NCBI GenBank assembly: GCA_000934455.1
Contig: KN886626.1
Location: 1 to 32,389, forward strand
From: Apostichopus parvimensis
Lineage: Eukaryota > Echinodermata > Holothuroidea > Aspidochirotida > Stichopodidae
Direction of reading: 5' to 3'
Length of the DNA stretch: 32,389 nt
Below are positions 1-11,500 of the stretch, piece by piece (the first letter of the stretch is position 1; every line of letters starts with the position of its first letter). The translations under genes and the position numbers were made by a program. The notes beneath the pieces were generated by a model. It searched no databases, was not told where the DNA came from, and saw nothing but the letters and a program-made list of their open reading frames with translations.

Positions 1-147
1 GAGTGGGTGTTGAAGTGTGCTATATTGCACCAAATTGCATCTGAGGCCACCTGGAAATGCAAAAAAAATCCCTCCCCTTAGACCCCTCCCCCAGGCCGGC
101 CATCAGTCTTCAGCCCCCCCACTCAAAAGTACCTTCCTACGCCACTG
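1..147. mobile_element. hAT-like element, right end only
   Basis: Read on the minus strand, this stretch starts CAGTGGCGTAGGAAGG at position 147 and runs into G-rich sequence. That is the terminal signature of many hAT DNA transposons and their MITEs. The other end and the left target-site copy lie outside the window, so length and autonomy cannot be judged. No transposase-like frame is visible. The related terminus CAGTGGCGGA occurs on a complete element at 21129-21500. Confidence 0.6.
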
Positions 148-1102
148 AGATAATCCACTCTAAAGCTGCGAACATAAGTTGTTACTTTGTTCCACCAAAA
201 CAAAGAAATAAGAAAAATAACATAAGTAAGAAATAAATAAATAAATAAATAAACAAACAAACAAATAAAGTTATAATGAAGTTAGGCATTAATTTCAAAC
301 TTACTCAGCCCAAACGCAAAAATACAGTATAACATTAAATTTGCGTAATAAGAAAATGTTTGTTTCGGAGTAAACGCCAGACACTTTACACTCACTCCCA
401 TGGGGGTGGGGTGGGGGGAGTTGGCACAATAGTTTGGACGCTATGGGACACCTCTACCACATGTGTGCCCTGACCCTCCTACGGGCCTGTGTATGCACAC
501 TAATACATTACTGTGTAGTAAAAAATGTGCGTCTCTTCTAGTTACAAATCTAAATGGGCCATTTTTTACTCGGAGGTATACCGGTAAGCCTTATTAAGTT
601 CAGGCTTATTAGTAAATGTCTGGTGCTTTATAACTATTTAACATCTATTTTAATGAAAAGGTCATACTTGCATAAATCAATATTCCTCATCACTTTTGTC
701 GTCTTTTAACTCATTAATGAAATTTTCTCTGCCGATACGTTAGAAACCGGCGTTGCCCTTGTGTTACGAGACGTTATTATGCAGTAATTCGGAAATGTAT
801 AACTGCAAAAAAAAAGAAGACCTCTTTGGATATGGAAAGTAGGTGTTATCCTGTCCTACCCCTCACATTATCCGATTTGGTCAATTCTTCCCCTCTCCCG
901 ATCGCGTTCTATTGGCGTGCTACCAGTTCATGCACCGTCACTGTGGCAGTGGTTTGCTCAAAATCACACTGTCGTCAGTACCAAAATGTTCGAAGGGAAA
1001 AGAAAACATAATAAATAACAACCCTGTCGGTTTCTTCCCGTCCAAGGGATAGTCTGTGAGTCTCAAACTCGACATTAAGCTGGGACAGAGGACCTCGTAA
1101 CC
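148..1102. other. intergenic or intronic sequence, no gene seen
   Basis: AT-rich noncoding sequence. It holds an AAAT/AAAC microsatellite at 231-268 and a G-rich patch at 403-420. Short open frames near 826-1052 have no recognisable protein features. I see no exon with convincing splice sites. Whether this is upstream of the plexin-domain gene or inside its first intron cannot be decided, because the first exon was not found. Confidence 0.5.
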
Positions 1103-2579
1103 TATGAGCGGCCATTTGGGACAAAAATGCAGCTATGAAACAAATAAACAAGAAAGAAAATTGAAAAAGAAGAAATATGCAAAATGAAACAAACAAATGT
1201 AATACCAATGTAAAACTTGTGAAAGGCACACTTAAAAAGAGAAATAAAAATAAAAAAACAATCATGTAGCGAAACATATCAAACACATGCAACCGAAGGA
1301 TAAACTAGGGTTCACCGGTCGAAGTTAAAATTGATCCACTTGTCATACCAAAGAGATCAATTGCCACCATAAAAACGAAGACATATTGTAAGCAAAAGAA
1401 CATTGGCAAAAGCGAACGCTCACACGCGAAACGAACAAGTGCCCGAGGAGAAAAAGAACAAGCGCCACCATCAAGACGAAGATGAAACATAATCAAAGGA
1501 CATTCGCACGAAATCAAAACGAACGTTTATGGCAAGCCATGTGGGACAAACACTGCATAATATATCAGCGTATTATTCGTAATTTATACGCGTATTAATT
1601 GGAATATATATGCGTATATATTATTAGCCAATCATATGGCCCAAATATATCCGCGTATTAATTCGAATATATACACGTATTAATTCGAATATATACACGT
1701 ATTAAATATTATTAGCCAATCATATGGCCCAAATATATCCGCGTATTAATTCGAATATATACACGTATTAATTCGAATATATACACGTATTAAATAGAAT
1801 ACATATGGGGATTAAATCCAATATATGCACGGATTAATTAGAATATACACGAAAACACATTTCCGCTCTTGCTGTGTACATATACTAACGATAAATGTTT
1901 TGGCGGGCTCGCGAAATCGCTTCATAAAGCGAAACTTTACACATGTACAACACATATTATATTCGAATTAATACGGGACACTGGGACACTGCCCCATTGA
2001 TTATCATAGACAGGCCTTGTCGCAGTGACCAATGGTACATACGGGCCGGATGATATGACGCTAAGACACGACATTTCTATGCAGCAAGGTCCGGTTCGAG
2101 CTGCGCCGTTGCGGTGTGCTGAGGGCATTCCTAAAATTATCTAAGAGGCGTACTTAGTTTAATCGCCCTCTGTTTGTCTTGATTTTTTTGTTCGTTGTTT
2201 GTTCGTTTTTGCCCACTGTCCGTTTTGATTCTGTCCCAACGTTCGTTTTGATTTATGGGGAAAACTTTCAATCGTGGGGGCGAACTTTTATTTAGTTCGC
2301 GCAGTCATGTCGTTTATCGATGGTTTGGTGTAGTTTAATTTGGTCTTTTAGTCAGTTTCCTTTTGGTTCGTTTGTTTCTTGTAATTAGCTGTATGATCAT
2401 GTTAAGTTTCTTCATTTTGGTCTGTTTATTTGTTCTTTTCTTGTTTAGAATGTTTCATCTCTATATCCTTTCATTCTGTCTGTTATGCACTATATTCTTA
2501 TTATTGTTCATTTTAATCTTTGTTCTTGTTTGTTTGTATCTTGTTTCATGTTGTATTTTTTGCCCAATGGCCGCCCATA
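1103..2579. mobile_element. foldback-type element with long inverted arms
   Basis: The left end starts TATGAGCGGCCATTTGGGAC (1103-1122). The right end, read in reverse, starts TATGGGCGGCCATTGGGC (up to 2579). Similarity continues inward on both sides through AAAAATGCAGCTATGAAACA-like and AAACAAACAAGAA-like sequence, and then as loosely matching A-rich arms with repeated short words such as AAAACGAACG. The arms are A-rich on the left and T-rich on the right, as expected for an inverted pair. The centre holds an AT-rich satellite (1568-1852) and one satellite unit in opposite orientation near 1962-1975. Long arms made of short imperfect repeats resemble foldback elements (FB of Drosophila, TU of sea urchin). 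No transposase is seen. The flanks CGTAACC and CGTTCCC are only a weak possible target duplication. Confidence 0.6.
1568..1852. repeat. AT-rich 23-bp satellite with 88-bp higher-order unit
   Basis: The unit is about 23 bp, built from CGTATTAATTCG followed by AATATATACAC, and is repeated several times with drift. Two near-identical 88-bp blocks begin at 1621 and 1709. Each contains TTATTAGCCAATCATATGGC plus two or more satellite units, which gives a two-level repeat. The array lies inside the foldback-type element and ends in more diverged units near 1852. Confidence 0.85.
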
Positions 2580-5418
2580 CGTTCCCCGACATTCAAATCA
2601 ACGTGGAATCTGGGAAAATTCGTGTAGCGCCTTTTGGCCTACTTGTGCATGAAAAAAAGGTTACGCAATCGATACGATACGACAGTTGTTACGGTACATA
2701 GTTTCTGTGTTAACTGTACGGTATCTATTAACTCTCACACAGTGTTGTGTTTCATGAGACTCTACAATACAGTACAAGTACAAGGAAAGCGAACGAGAAG
2801 CCGTAGTTACTGTTAAATTTGCAAAGCATACTACACCGATTTCAAAATTCACTGTGGGAAAAAACTTCGTTACCATGTGTAAAATATTGTATTTAGTGTT
2901 ATTTTGTATGGTTTGGTTACAAACCACCCATTGTTTGTGTAAGTATTAAACTTTCACTATTTAGACCCACTGTTACTGTTAGTGTTACTACTATAGGAGT
3001 AGGAAGTAGAATATAGCCTCGTTGGAACCTAGGCCTAAGGTAGTAAGATACTTGATAGATTATGCGAAGTAAAATTAACCATCGTCGCAGCGAACTGTCA
3101 TTTAGAAGCACTTCTGATGATCAAACGTACAGTACGGCCAGATTTTGTGTAGCATTGTTTTTGACATTAATAATAGGCTCCAGAAAAAAAGCTGTTTGTG
3201 GGGCCACAAAAGGAAGTATTGGATATGCTCGGAAAACACTTAAGTTTCAGCTCAGTTTTTGTGTGAAACATGCATATCACATGCAAAAGAATATCATGTA
3301 GTCCATGCATGAAGTCCCATGGTTATCATTTCAAGTCCAAATGAGAATATTTTTGCCATGTTACAAAAACTAAAAGGGCATTCAACAATTTATTTTATAA
3401 TGATACAGTATATAATTAGTTTAGATGCCAATGATACATTCAAACCAATATAGAGCTGTCCAGGTTCATAGCCAGTTCACCTCTGAAGTAAAATGAAGAA
3501 ATATTAAGATAATAAGTGAATTGATGTACATGTTTTCAAGAATGAAATAATGATTAAAAGTATTGGCATTTAGGAATATGTTTTTTTCTCACATTGACCT
3601 TTCTCAGTCTGGATACCATTGTTATTTTATTTTCAAACTAGCTGCCAAACCAATGTCCCAGACAAATTATCTTACGGTACCAATGAATCATGGTCTGTCT
3701 GGACATCAAATGTTATAATGCTGTGTAGATGTCAAGAGTAAACCTTCAATATATTTTACATTTGTTCAGACACATATAGGTACCATAGGTCCAGATTCTC
3801 TATATTGATGGATTTTCTATATATTGATGGATTTTTACAAAATGTAAAAAATTCTAATCTTTTGGGTAGTTCCAACAGTTGTAATTAATACATTGAAGAA
3901 AACATAACCCAAATTTCAACATTTGGCCATCTGCCTACTCCAATTTGAGCACAGAAAGGCAAATAGTTCAAAGTAACATTACCTCAACCATTCTGATTGT
4001 ACGTAACTAAGTCATATTGCTTTTTAACTTTAAATTCGGTACCAGTGTACTGTGGTTACCCTTCATAATAATTTTCTCACAAAAAAGGAGGTTAAAACCC
4101 TTAAGCTAGCCCTCTCCAGACCACAACAACTTGTCCTATCTTCCATCATATTAAATATGAGAACTAGATGTAGACATGTATGTTAGATGTTATGTGTAAC
4201 AAGGACTGGAATAAAAGAATTGCTGAACTATAATTCTGAAATATTGTGAAATTATATATTTTTAGATAGGCAGACCTTAGTCCATTTACGGGTAGTAACA
4301 TTTGAGAATGTCAGTGAATAATTGAAGTATTTATATTAAAATTATCAATTTTGGAAAATCCCTGGTACACCTGCACAAATGCGTGTGATGAGAAGGAAGT
4401 ACTTGCAGACCTAATCTACAGTAGTTCCTACGCATAAGCTGTAATTCTTTGTCCTGGAAGCTATCAGCTTGCAAATCACTCAAGCTGTTTGCACTACACA
4501 AACTGCTCAAAAGGTACACTAAATGCATAGAGTGGCTACACAATGTGACACCCTGATAACATGTACCACACAAAAAAGTGAGTCTACATGTATGCATGCA
4601 GCAAGTGCTCTTACTAACATATCCTGAAGAAACTGCTGAAAGAAAACTGTTAAAATTCAAACAAATGATTTTTGCTCTACATCTTCGTAATTATAAATGT
4701 CAAAATTGACCCATTTTGGATAGCAACTTGCTATTGGAATGCCAGCTAAATTTTTCCCCTGAGCAATAAAGGTAATTAGCCTATGTTTGCATTGTCAACA
4801 GTAGGTGGAAGAACTTATTGTAAAAGAGCTGCATTCTATTTGCACGAAACCATTGATTGGATTGAACATGAAATACTGTAAACTGAGTTATCAAATGTGA
4901 GTTCACTGTACATTTGAAGGGATTGATAGTATTCTCCCAGGATTGGCTGAGCTTTGGACAGAGAATTGCCGTCTATAAAATCAACTCCCCGAACTGCAAT
5001 CTTAGAAACAGTTTTGAGGATGAATAATTAGTTATAACTGTTAAGCTAATTATGATATTACACAATTCTTACATTTTGATCATGCAAGTTTGTTCATGTA
5101 TGATATTACCTCCCTCCCCCGTCTCGACTGGTAGTCATAAAGGAGTGCTTGTGTTTGCAAGGGGTGGGGGAGGGGAAGGAATGGAGTCTTAGCAAAAAGC
5201 AGACATAAAATTGGAACTCACTGTTTTAAACCTGAGGTTAGGGTACACAACTTTCTTGTATAATGATACTTTGAACACAAGTGAGTAACCTTTATTCTGT
5301 GGAGTTATAGTCCGAATTTGTAGACCTGTAATTCTCTGGTTAGTTGTTGTTCTTTAAATTCTCTTCCATAAGGTTTATACTTGCTCTGCCATTTCTGTTC
5401 TTTCCTTTCTCTCTTCAG
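2580..5418. other. noncoding sequence, no gene recognised
   Basis: AT-rich sequence without a supported gene. An open frame at 3062-3301 begins with a basic stretch and then a hydrophobic run (FCVALFLTLIIG). It could be imagined as a signal-peptide exon, but no good splice donor in the required phase follows it. G/C-rich purine or pyrimidine patches occur near 5110-5180. From 5380 the sequence becomes a polypyrimidine tract that leads into the first recognised exon. Confidence 0.5.
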
Positions 5419-5522
5419 CAAAAGAACACCCAAGTTATCAGATATTAGGGGACAGTGATAGTCTCAAAAGAAGGTTTGCCCGACAATCTACCCCTACCGA
5501 TGTCGAAGAAGTTATAGAGACC
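5419..5522 (+). CDS. PLXDC: PLXDC exon A (N-terminal ectodomain segment)
   Basis: A strong pyrimidine tract ending CTCTCTTCAG precedes the exon, and the donor GTAAGT follows it. The exon begins with two bases that complete a codon from an unseen upstream exon. It then encodes 34 residues starting KEHPSYQILG and ending DVEEVIET, and it ends in phase 0. The segment contains KRRFARQ, and RFAR fits a minimal furin-type R-X-X-R site. Vertebrate PLXDC2 also has a basic stretch in its variable N-terminal part. This portion is poorly conserved in the family, so the call rests on splice signals, an open frame across the whole exon, and the phase match with the next exon. Confidence 0.75.
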
Positions 5523-8500
5523 GTAAGTTTAATATCCCACATAGGTTGAGCTAATCGGATTATAGGAAAACAGAAAAATTTGATAGCTTAGTGTTGTCCT
5601 GCACAGGAATAGTCCTTTGCTCTGCAGTAATGTTACTTACATAATTGTGTATATATTTCTTATGAGTTGTGTCAGTGTGTGTCAGGTAGAAAGTGCTTGC
5701 TTGTGATTTTAGAAGCAGCCAATTACATATAACCTACAGTATATATAATATATACTGTGTACCTATATTACCACTGTAGGAGAGTTACATTAAACCTATT
5801 TTGTGATTCATAAACTGATATTGTGACTTGAATAAAACTGAAAAGATTGCTCAATGGTCTCATTAAAGCTGATGAGATATTTCCATGAGTGAGGTCTGTG
5901 GTTACATTGAGGGGTAAGGATAGTGGGCTTAAAATGGTCAGAGGTCTTTTGAGAAGGATAATAAAGTTACCCGTTTTGTATTCGAATGTGTTTTATGTAT
6001 TTTGTCAAATATTAAATGACAAAAAAAGACTAGGTGAAGTTAACTAACAAAACATTCTAGTTTACAAGACAAAGAACACACATGTAGCTCTCACTGCAGT
6101 GGATAAAGTAACAGCTGAATCTGAGCAAAATGATGAGAAAACTTGCCACTTTAAGCTATGCCAAAAAACCCCAAAAACGATCAAGTCTGTTTCGTTAAAT
6201 ACACACATTTTGGTTGCATGTGTCCTGATGTAAATGTTTAAAGCATCATTCTGTATTGATTTATATTCATATTCAACATTCTGTACCGTAATTCATTACT
6301 CATGCATTTCAATAAAAGGATACTCCAAGCCCAAATTTCCCTTTGATATGTTTTAGAGACCTTCTAAGTAAAATCTAAGCATGCTGGTGAAACTTCCACT
6401 CAATTCCAATGTACCGTTTTCGAGATATGAGCCTTTGAATTTTTCTAATTTTCCACCAAAAGTGGACTTGAAGCAAACAGGTGTGATGTAATTGTTGCAC
6501 ACTGACAATTACAGAGTGCTTTGTTTTTCTTGATTTTCTAGTCTATTGTTTTGACCTTGAAATGGATAGGTGGCTAGTTTGCCTTAAGGGGTTGTGAAGT
6601 GCACATGAATCCAATGCCTGTGGTGTATTTACAATTGTGAATGTAACAAATTTTGAATAAGAAAAGTAGATGCAAATTTTAAAAGAAAAATAAAACATTA
6701 TCTGTAACTGTGTAACAATAACATCACACCTGTTTGCTACAAGTTCACTTTTGCTATGAAAAATAGAAACTTAAATTGTTAATATCTCAACAACCAAACA
6801 TAGGAATTGAATGCAAATTTCACCAGAATGCTTAGTAACATGTTCTTTTTGTACCTCAAAATACTGTGAGGACCATGGTAATGCAAGTGATACACATTGT
6901 CTACTAGTTAATCAGTGTTAATTGATAAGACCTCATCAACTTATCTAGAATGTATATTGGCTTTGCTAATTATTATCTTGAACAGCTGTTGTTAGGAACT
7001 AAAGATGTTTACAGTAAAACAAAAGATTAAATATAAAAAACCAATTAAAGCAGATAAAGTTTATGTCATCTGCGAAAGGGTTTTTTACTATAGACTCTGT
7101 TGTTTTGTGTGGTGTAAACAAATTACAGCATGAATGATATTTATGTATTAACTATCGGGTTTCTTTAACCCCGCTGCACATTGCCCGACCAATCGCGACC
7201 CGTCTCAACCATCGACCGTTGTTTCGTGGAAAATCGTGGATGGTTGGGCAGTGTGTTTGTGCTTAAGACTAGATGACTGATCAAGATTTTGAAAGTTTTA
7301 CGTGATATTGGCTTCAGTCGGGGAAAAAGGAACATGAAAAGTTATCCCTTCTGTGGCAGTTCACGACAGAAACTGTCCAACCTTAACAACAAATGAAACC
7401 AACCATGGGAAAGTGATTGTGCATGTGGACGTAAACGAGCACAGGTCGTTAACAGGAGGCAGTCATTGTTATGAGGTTATTAGAGGGGGGAGGGGAGGAG
7501 GGGCAGACGGGGTTCAGATCAGGATTTGGGACAGTCCAATTGGGTCAGGTCCTGGTCAGTCTGGCAGTTTTTTGCAGCTCTGCCTTTACAGACTTTAGAG
7601 CTTTATATATTAATTTTTTTGTCAATTTGGTTTTTTTTTGCTGTCTGTAAAATTACCAGCTATGAATTTACTTTTTTTTTTTTTTTTTTTCTCCAGGACT
7701 TTCACAACTACTATAATTCCAGTTACTATGCCTCCAGACCAGACTATTTCATTGATTTAGAACGGGATGAAGATGAATTCACGACCATCACTCACGTGGG
7801 ACTCTCGTCAGCTCACTTGAGAGCAGCAGTAAGAGTTTCAATCTATTTTTTTTGTGTTGAGAAAAAAAATCTATTCCTTTTAATTGTGTTATTTCCAAGG
7901 TTATACAAGGCAGGGGCAGGTATATTGGCCTTTATGCCTCTGAAGAGAAAAGGGGAGAATTTCCCCGAGTCATTTCCAAGTGGAAAATATATTTTTGAGA
8001 TATATTTCAGTTTCAAACTGATCGATCCCGTTTGGATAATTTACAAGAACATACAGTAATTGTCAATATGACCACACATGAATTTCGAATGTTGAAAACT
8101 ACTTCCAGTTGTCTTTGCCCCACAGTCCATAAAGTTCATCAGTTATTTATTTCCATGTCCTCGCTTACCTGTCTCCTCACAACCTCCGCACTCTGTCTGC
8201 AATGTGCCCAGAGTGAACTGGGTAACCTTTTTAGCGCTGTACACCCTCTGCGACCGGTCACCAATGGTCCGTGAGCAGGTCCCTCGTTCTACCACCCAAA
8301 GTGCTCGGAAAGTTTCTCGTTTCACATGGTCCGTTTGAATCCTATGGAACTGACCAGTTAACCCACATTTAGTATGCTACAAGCAATTCAGTGTTTTTGA
8401 AATTACTCTCCCAGAGGTCTCAGTGAGGTTAAAGTGTTTCGCCCGACGGTGGCGGTAAACTGTTTCTTGAAATGTAAACATGAGTGACCATCATTTACTG

Positions 8501-11500
8501 TCAAGCATATTCGTGGGGCAATATTGATCAGCTTCAACATTAAGTGATGTTACTTGCCAACCTATCTACTGTATTGTGTACTTGCCAACCTATCTACTGC
8601 ATATCTACTGGCGACTTTTGCAGCATTTCTTTCACCCGTTTCAACATTAAGTGATGTTACTTGCCAACCTATCTACTGTATTGTGTACTTGCCAACCTAT
8701 CTACTGCATATCTACTGGCGACTTTTGCAGCATTTCTTTCACCCGTTTCAACATTAAGTGATGTTACTTGCCAACCTATCTACTGTATTGTGTACTTGCC
8801 AACCTATCTACTGCATATCTACTGGCGACTTTTGCAGCATTTCTTTCAACCGTTGTTTGTATCATCCAACAGAAGGTCACACTCATTTTGAAAATCTTTA
8901 ATTCCAACAAAGGAAACTCCTGTACCTGTGGTTTATAATACACTGCCTCATTGAATTAACAATTAATAATGGATTTAAATTTTGCTCAGGTGGTCACTAT
9001 TGAGAACACTGGATATTTATACCAGTTGAGGGAAACAGCAAACACTATACACGTAGCAAGTTTGTTTGCCTTTCTTTTTCGAGACTTAATTATATCGAGG
9101 TGCAGTTAAAATTAAAATTTGCTCTCGGTTGTGATCGCAGCTTAAACAAGTGACCGTAGTGGAACCGTTTAAGACTAGTATAGTGTGCTGACACAATTAT
9201 AACCACCACTATGATCTCTTTGTGTACCATATCATGTCTCAATGAACCACCACAACCTACCAAATATTGCTACATTTTCAAATAAATTTTATATCAAGTT
9301 GATCAATCTTTAAGACACCATATTGTCAACAAGTGAAGAAGTTTGTCAGCAAGGGATTAATAATTCCAGTCGATTCCTAACATCTTACAATATGCCCAGA
9401 AGCTATTCTATTATTAGTGTTAATCTTAAGTAAAGTGCAAATTGGAAGATTTTTGAGATTTTCAACTCTTACGTCATTACTTCAAATGAAACACTACTGA
9501 TCAAGCGGACTACGTCGCTGTGGGATTTTAGTAATCCAATTTAACTGAAACATTCACCAAAGTCCTTTCGAAAAGCTGATTCAGGAGAGAGAACGAGAAG
9601 AGAGAGAGAGATAGTGAGCAATTTGGCCTTGGAAAATACTTAAAATTGACTTTTCTACTCTTCTCAGCAGTTTCTCCGGCAGAAGCGTTCGTTTTGGTAA
9701 CAATAATTAGTTTGGGTCGTTAAAATATACGTTGCTGATTTTTTTGCTCTACAGTTAACATTTCAGATCGCACTTTTGTACTGTTTGGATATCATAAATC
9801 ACACATTATGTGCAGTACAGTTGACAGCGATTGTGTGCAAAGCGTAAAAATACACACTTTGAACTTTTCAGACTTTCTATGTCAAAGGTTATTGATGATA
9901 GCATAGCATCGCTTTCTTTTGTAGTTGAACTGTCCTACAAATTCACCCATATACCTTCATACCCATAAAAACAGGGAATATGCACTTTGTAACATTTTGG
10001 AAGAGGATAAGAGAGCTCTTTGTCATCCTTGAGTCACCACTTGGAATTCTATACATGTGTGGCTTATATATCTCTATCCCTTGTGCTAAACAATGAATAA
10101 CTTGTAGTGTAATGGTGATAAGGGTATACAGTATCAGAGTAAACAACACATTATCTTGGACTTGCAGTGTTTCGTACTTGATATTCCAAGTAACAGGTTA
10201 CCACTGCTCAAATATCCAAAGAGAAACTGTTACCACATGTATACCATATGATGGGACAGTGGTCTTATTGTAGTTAATTATTAGTCATGCTGGCCTGATT
10301 AAACAGCACTTTGAGGTTAGTGTAAATAAGCCATGTAATATTCACAAAACACTGGATTCCCCTAAATTTAGTTAAATTAATTATGCCAGGCCTATAGAAT
10401 TCCACACAATTTTAACCACTTTACTAAAAAATTGCCGACTGGTGCTTATAAAATGATCATTACTTCTCAGACTCCATGCTCAATGTTCAGCATTAAAGCA
10501 AGATGGTTTACATTTGACTCTGCTTTGTAATTCCACCAACCTGGCTTGTGCCCTCCCCCCCCCCCCCACTGTCACAGACAGACTGTGCTGATATCAAACC
10601 CAGCACTCCCAATCAACAAACAAGAAGTTGAGTTTTCAGTTCTTTCTGAAGGATAAGGCATAAAGCTGCGTGAGTGCAGCTCTGTTGATAATGCATACTA
10701 AATGTCAAACTTACGTGCATAACAAGGAGTTACAGTTTAGTTTCAGTTTTCAGTTTCCTTTATTCCAGTATAAATAGCATAAAATACAATTTATAAATAG
10801 GAGAGTATAAAAAGTCATGATACATAAATTACAATAAAAAGAAAAGTGATTAAAGGCAATCAAAGAAATAAATAAGAAATAAATAGATAACAAATAAAAA
10901 AAGACATTTAAAAGGTAAGTAACACTATCAACAGGTTTAAAAGTTGACCAATTCCACCACTGATCCGTGGCCAAACCAAAGCTGTGTTTACAAACTAAGG
11001 AACATAAACTATGTTGTTCATTACATTGACCTCGTGGTAGCGTTGGTTTCGGCATCAACGCTGTTAACATTCTACATTGAAAACATGAGGAGAGGAAAAC
11101 AGAGAGAAAGTAAAAGGTTTCCCGCACCTTGAGCACCCTTCCAGCGCCTTGAGCACCCTTCCTGCACCTTGAGCACCCTGTCTGTGCCTTGAGCACCCTT
11201 CCCACACCTTGAGCACCCTTCTGGGTGGAATATGCACGCGTTATAAGTCACCATTAAAATGCCAGCTCCCAGACATAACTTTGCGACCGGGATAACTCCC
11301 AAACGGAGCGAAATTTGTCTTAAAACTGTTCAGGGGAGTTGTTCTAATTCACAAAGATCTCTGTCATTACTTCTAAGCTAAAAGACCATGGTTTAGATTT
11401 GTGACATCCCTTTAACTGTTTAACCCTGTGTTAAAGAAATATTTGTAACCCATAAGTTTGATGTATTTCCCTTGTTTCATTGTCAAACCTTATGCCTAGT

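Larger units (their letters stand above)
5523..7696 (+). other. intron between exons A and B
   Basis: A 2174-bp intron, GTAAGT to CTCCAG, with an unusually long run of about 20 T just before the acceptor. It carries a large inverted-repeat element (about 6340-6875) and a short MITE-like hairpin (7177-7255). A G-rich patch at 7484-7511 has no assigned function. No other gene is seen. Confidence 0.8.

Noticed and set aside
2363..2701. 112-residue hydrophobic open frame, and a similar one on the minus strand at 975-1292
   Set aside because: Both are translations of the T-rich arms of the foldback-type element. Their shared MAAH peptide comes from the inverted terminus GGCCGCCCATA, not from a conserved protein.
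3062..3301. Open frame with a basic start and a hydrophobic run, a possible signal-peptide first exon of the PLXDC gene
   Set aside because: No good splice donor in phase 1 follows the hydrophobic part, the hydrophobic stretch begins about 30 residues in, and no promoter or family similarity supports it.
7526..8059. A single 177-residue open frame spanning exon B
   Set aside because: Only 44 residues match the family. Clear AG and GT splice sites bound the exon, and the rest is T-rich intron.
8533..8853. CRISPR-like repeat arrangement
   Set aside because: The repeats are directly adjacent without unique spacers, and the DNA is clearly animal nuclear.
8554..8891. Two near-identical 67-76-residue open frames
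   Set aside because: They are frames of the 107-bp tandem repeat shifted by one unit, with no start context or protein features.
10750..11302. Minus-strand open frames of 151 and 76 residues with GAQGAGRVLK repeats
   Set aside because: The repeats come from the 20-bp minisatellite and the rest is a low-complexity AT-rich stretch. There is no recognisable domain.
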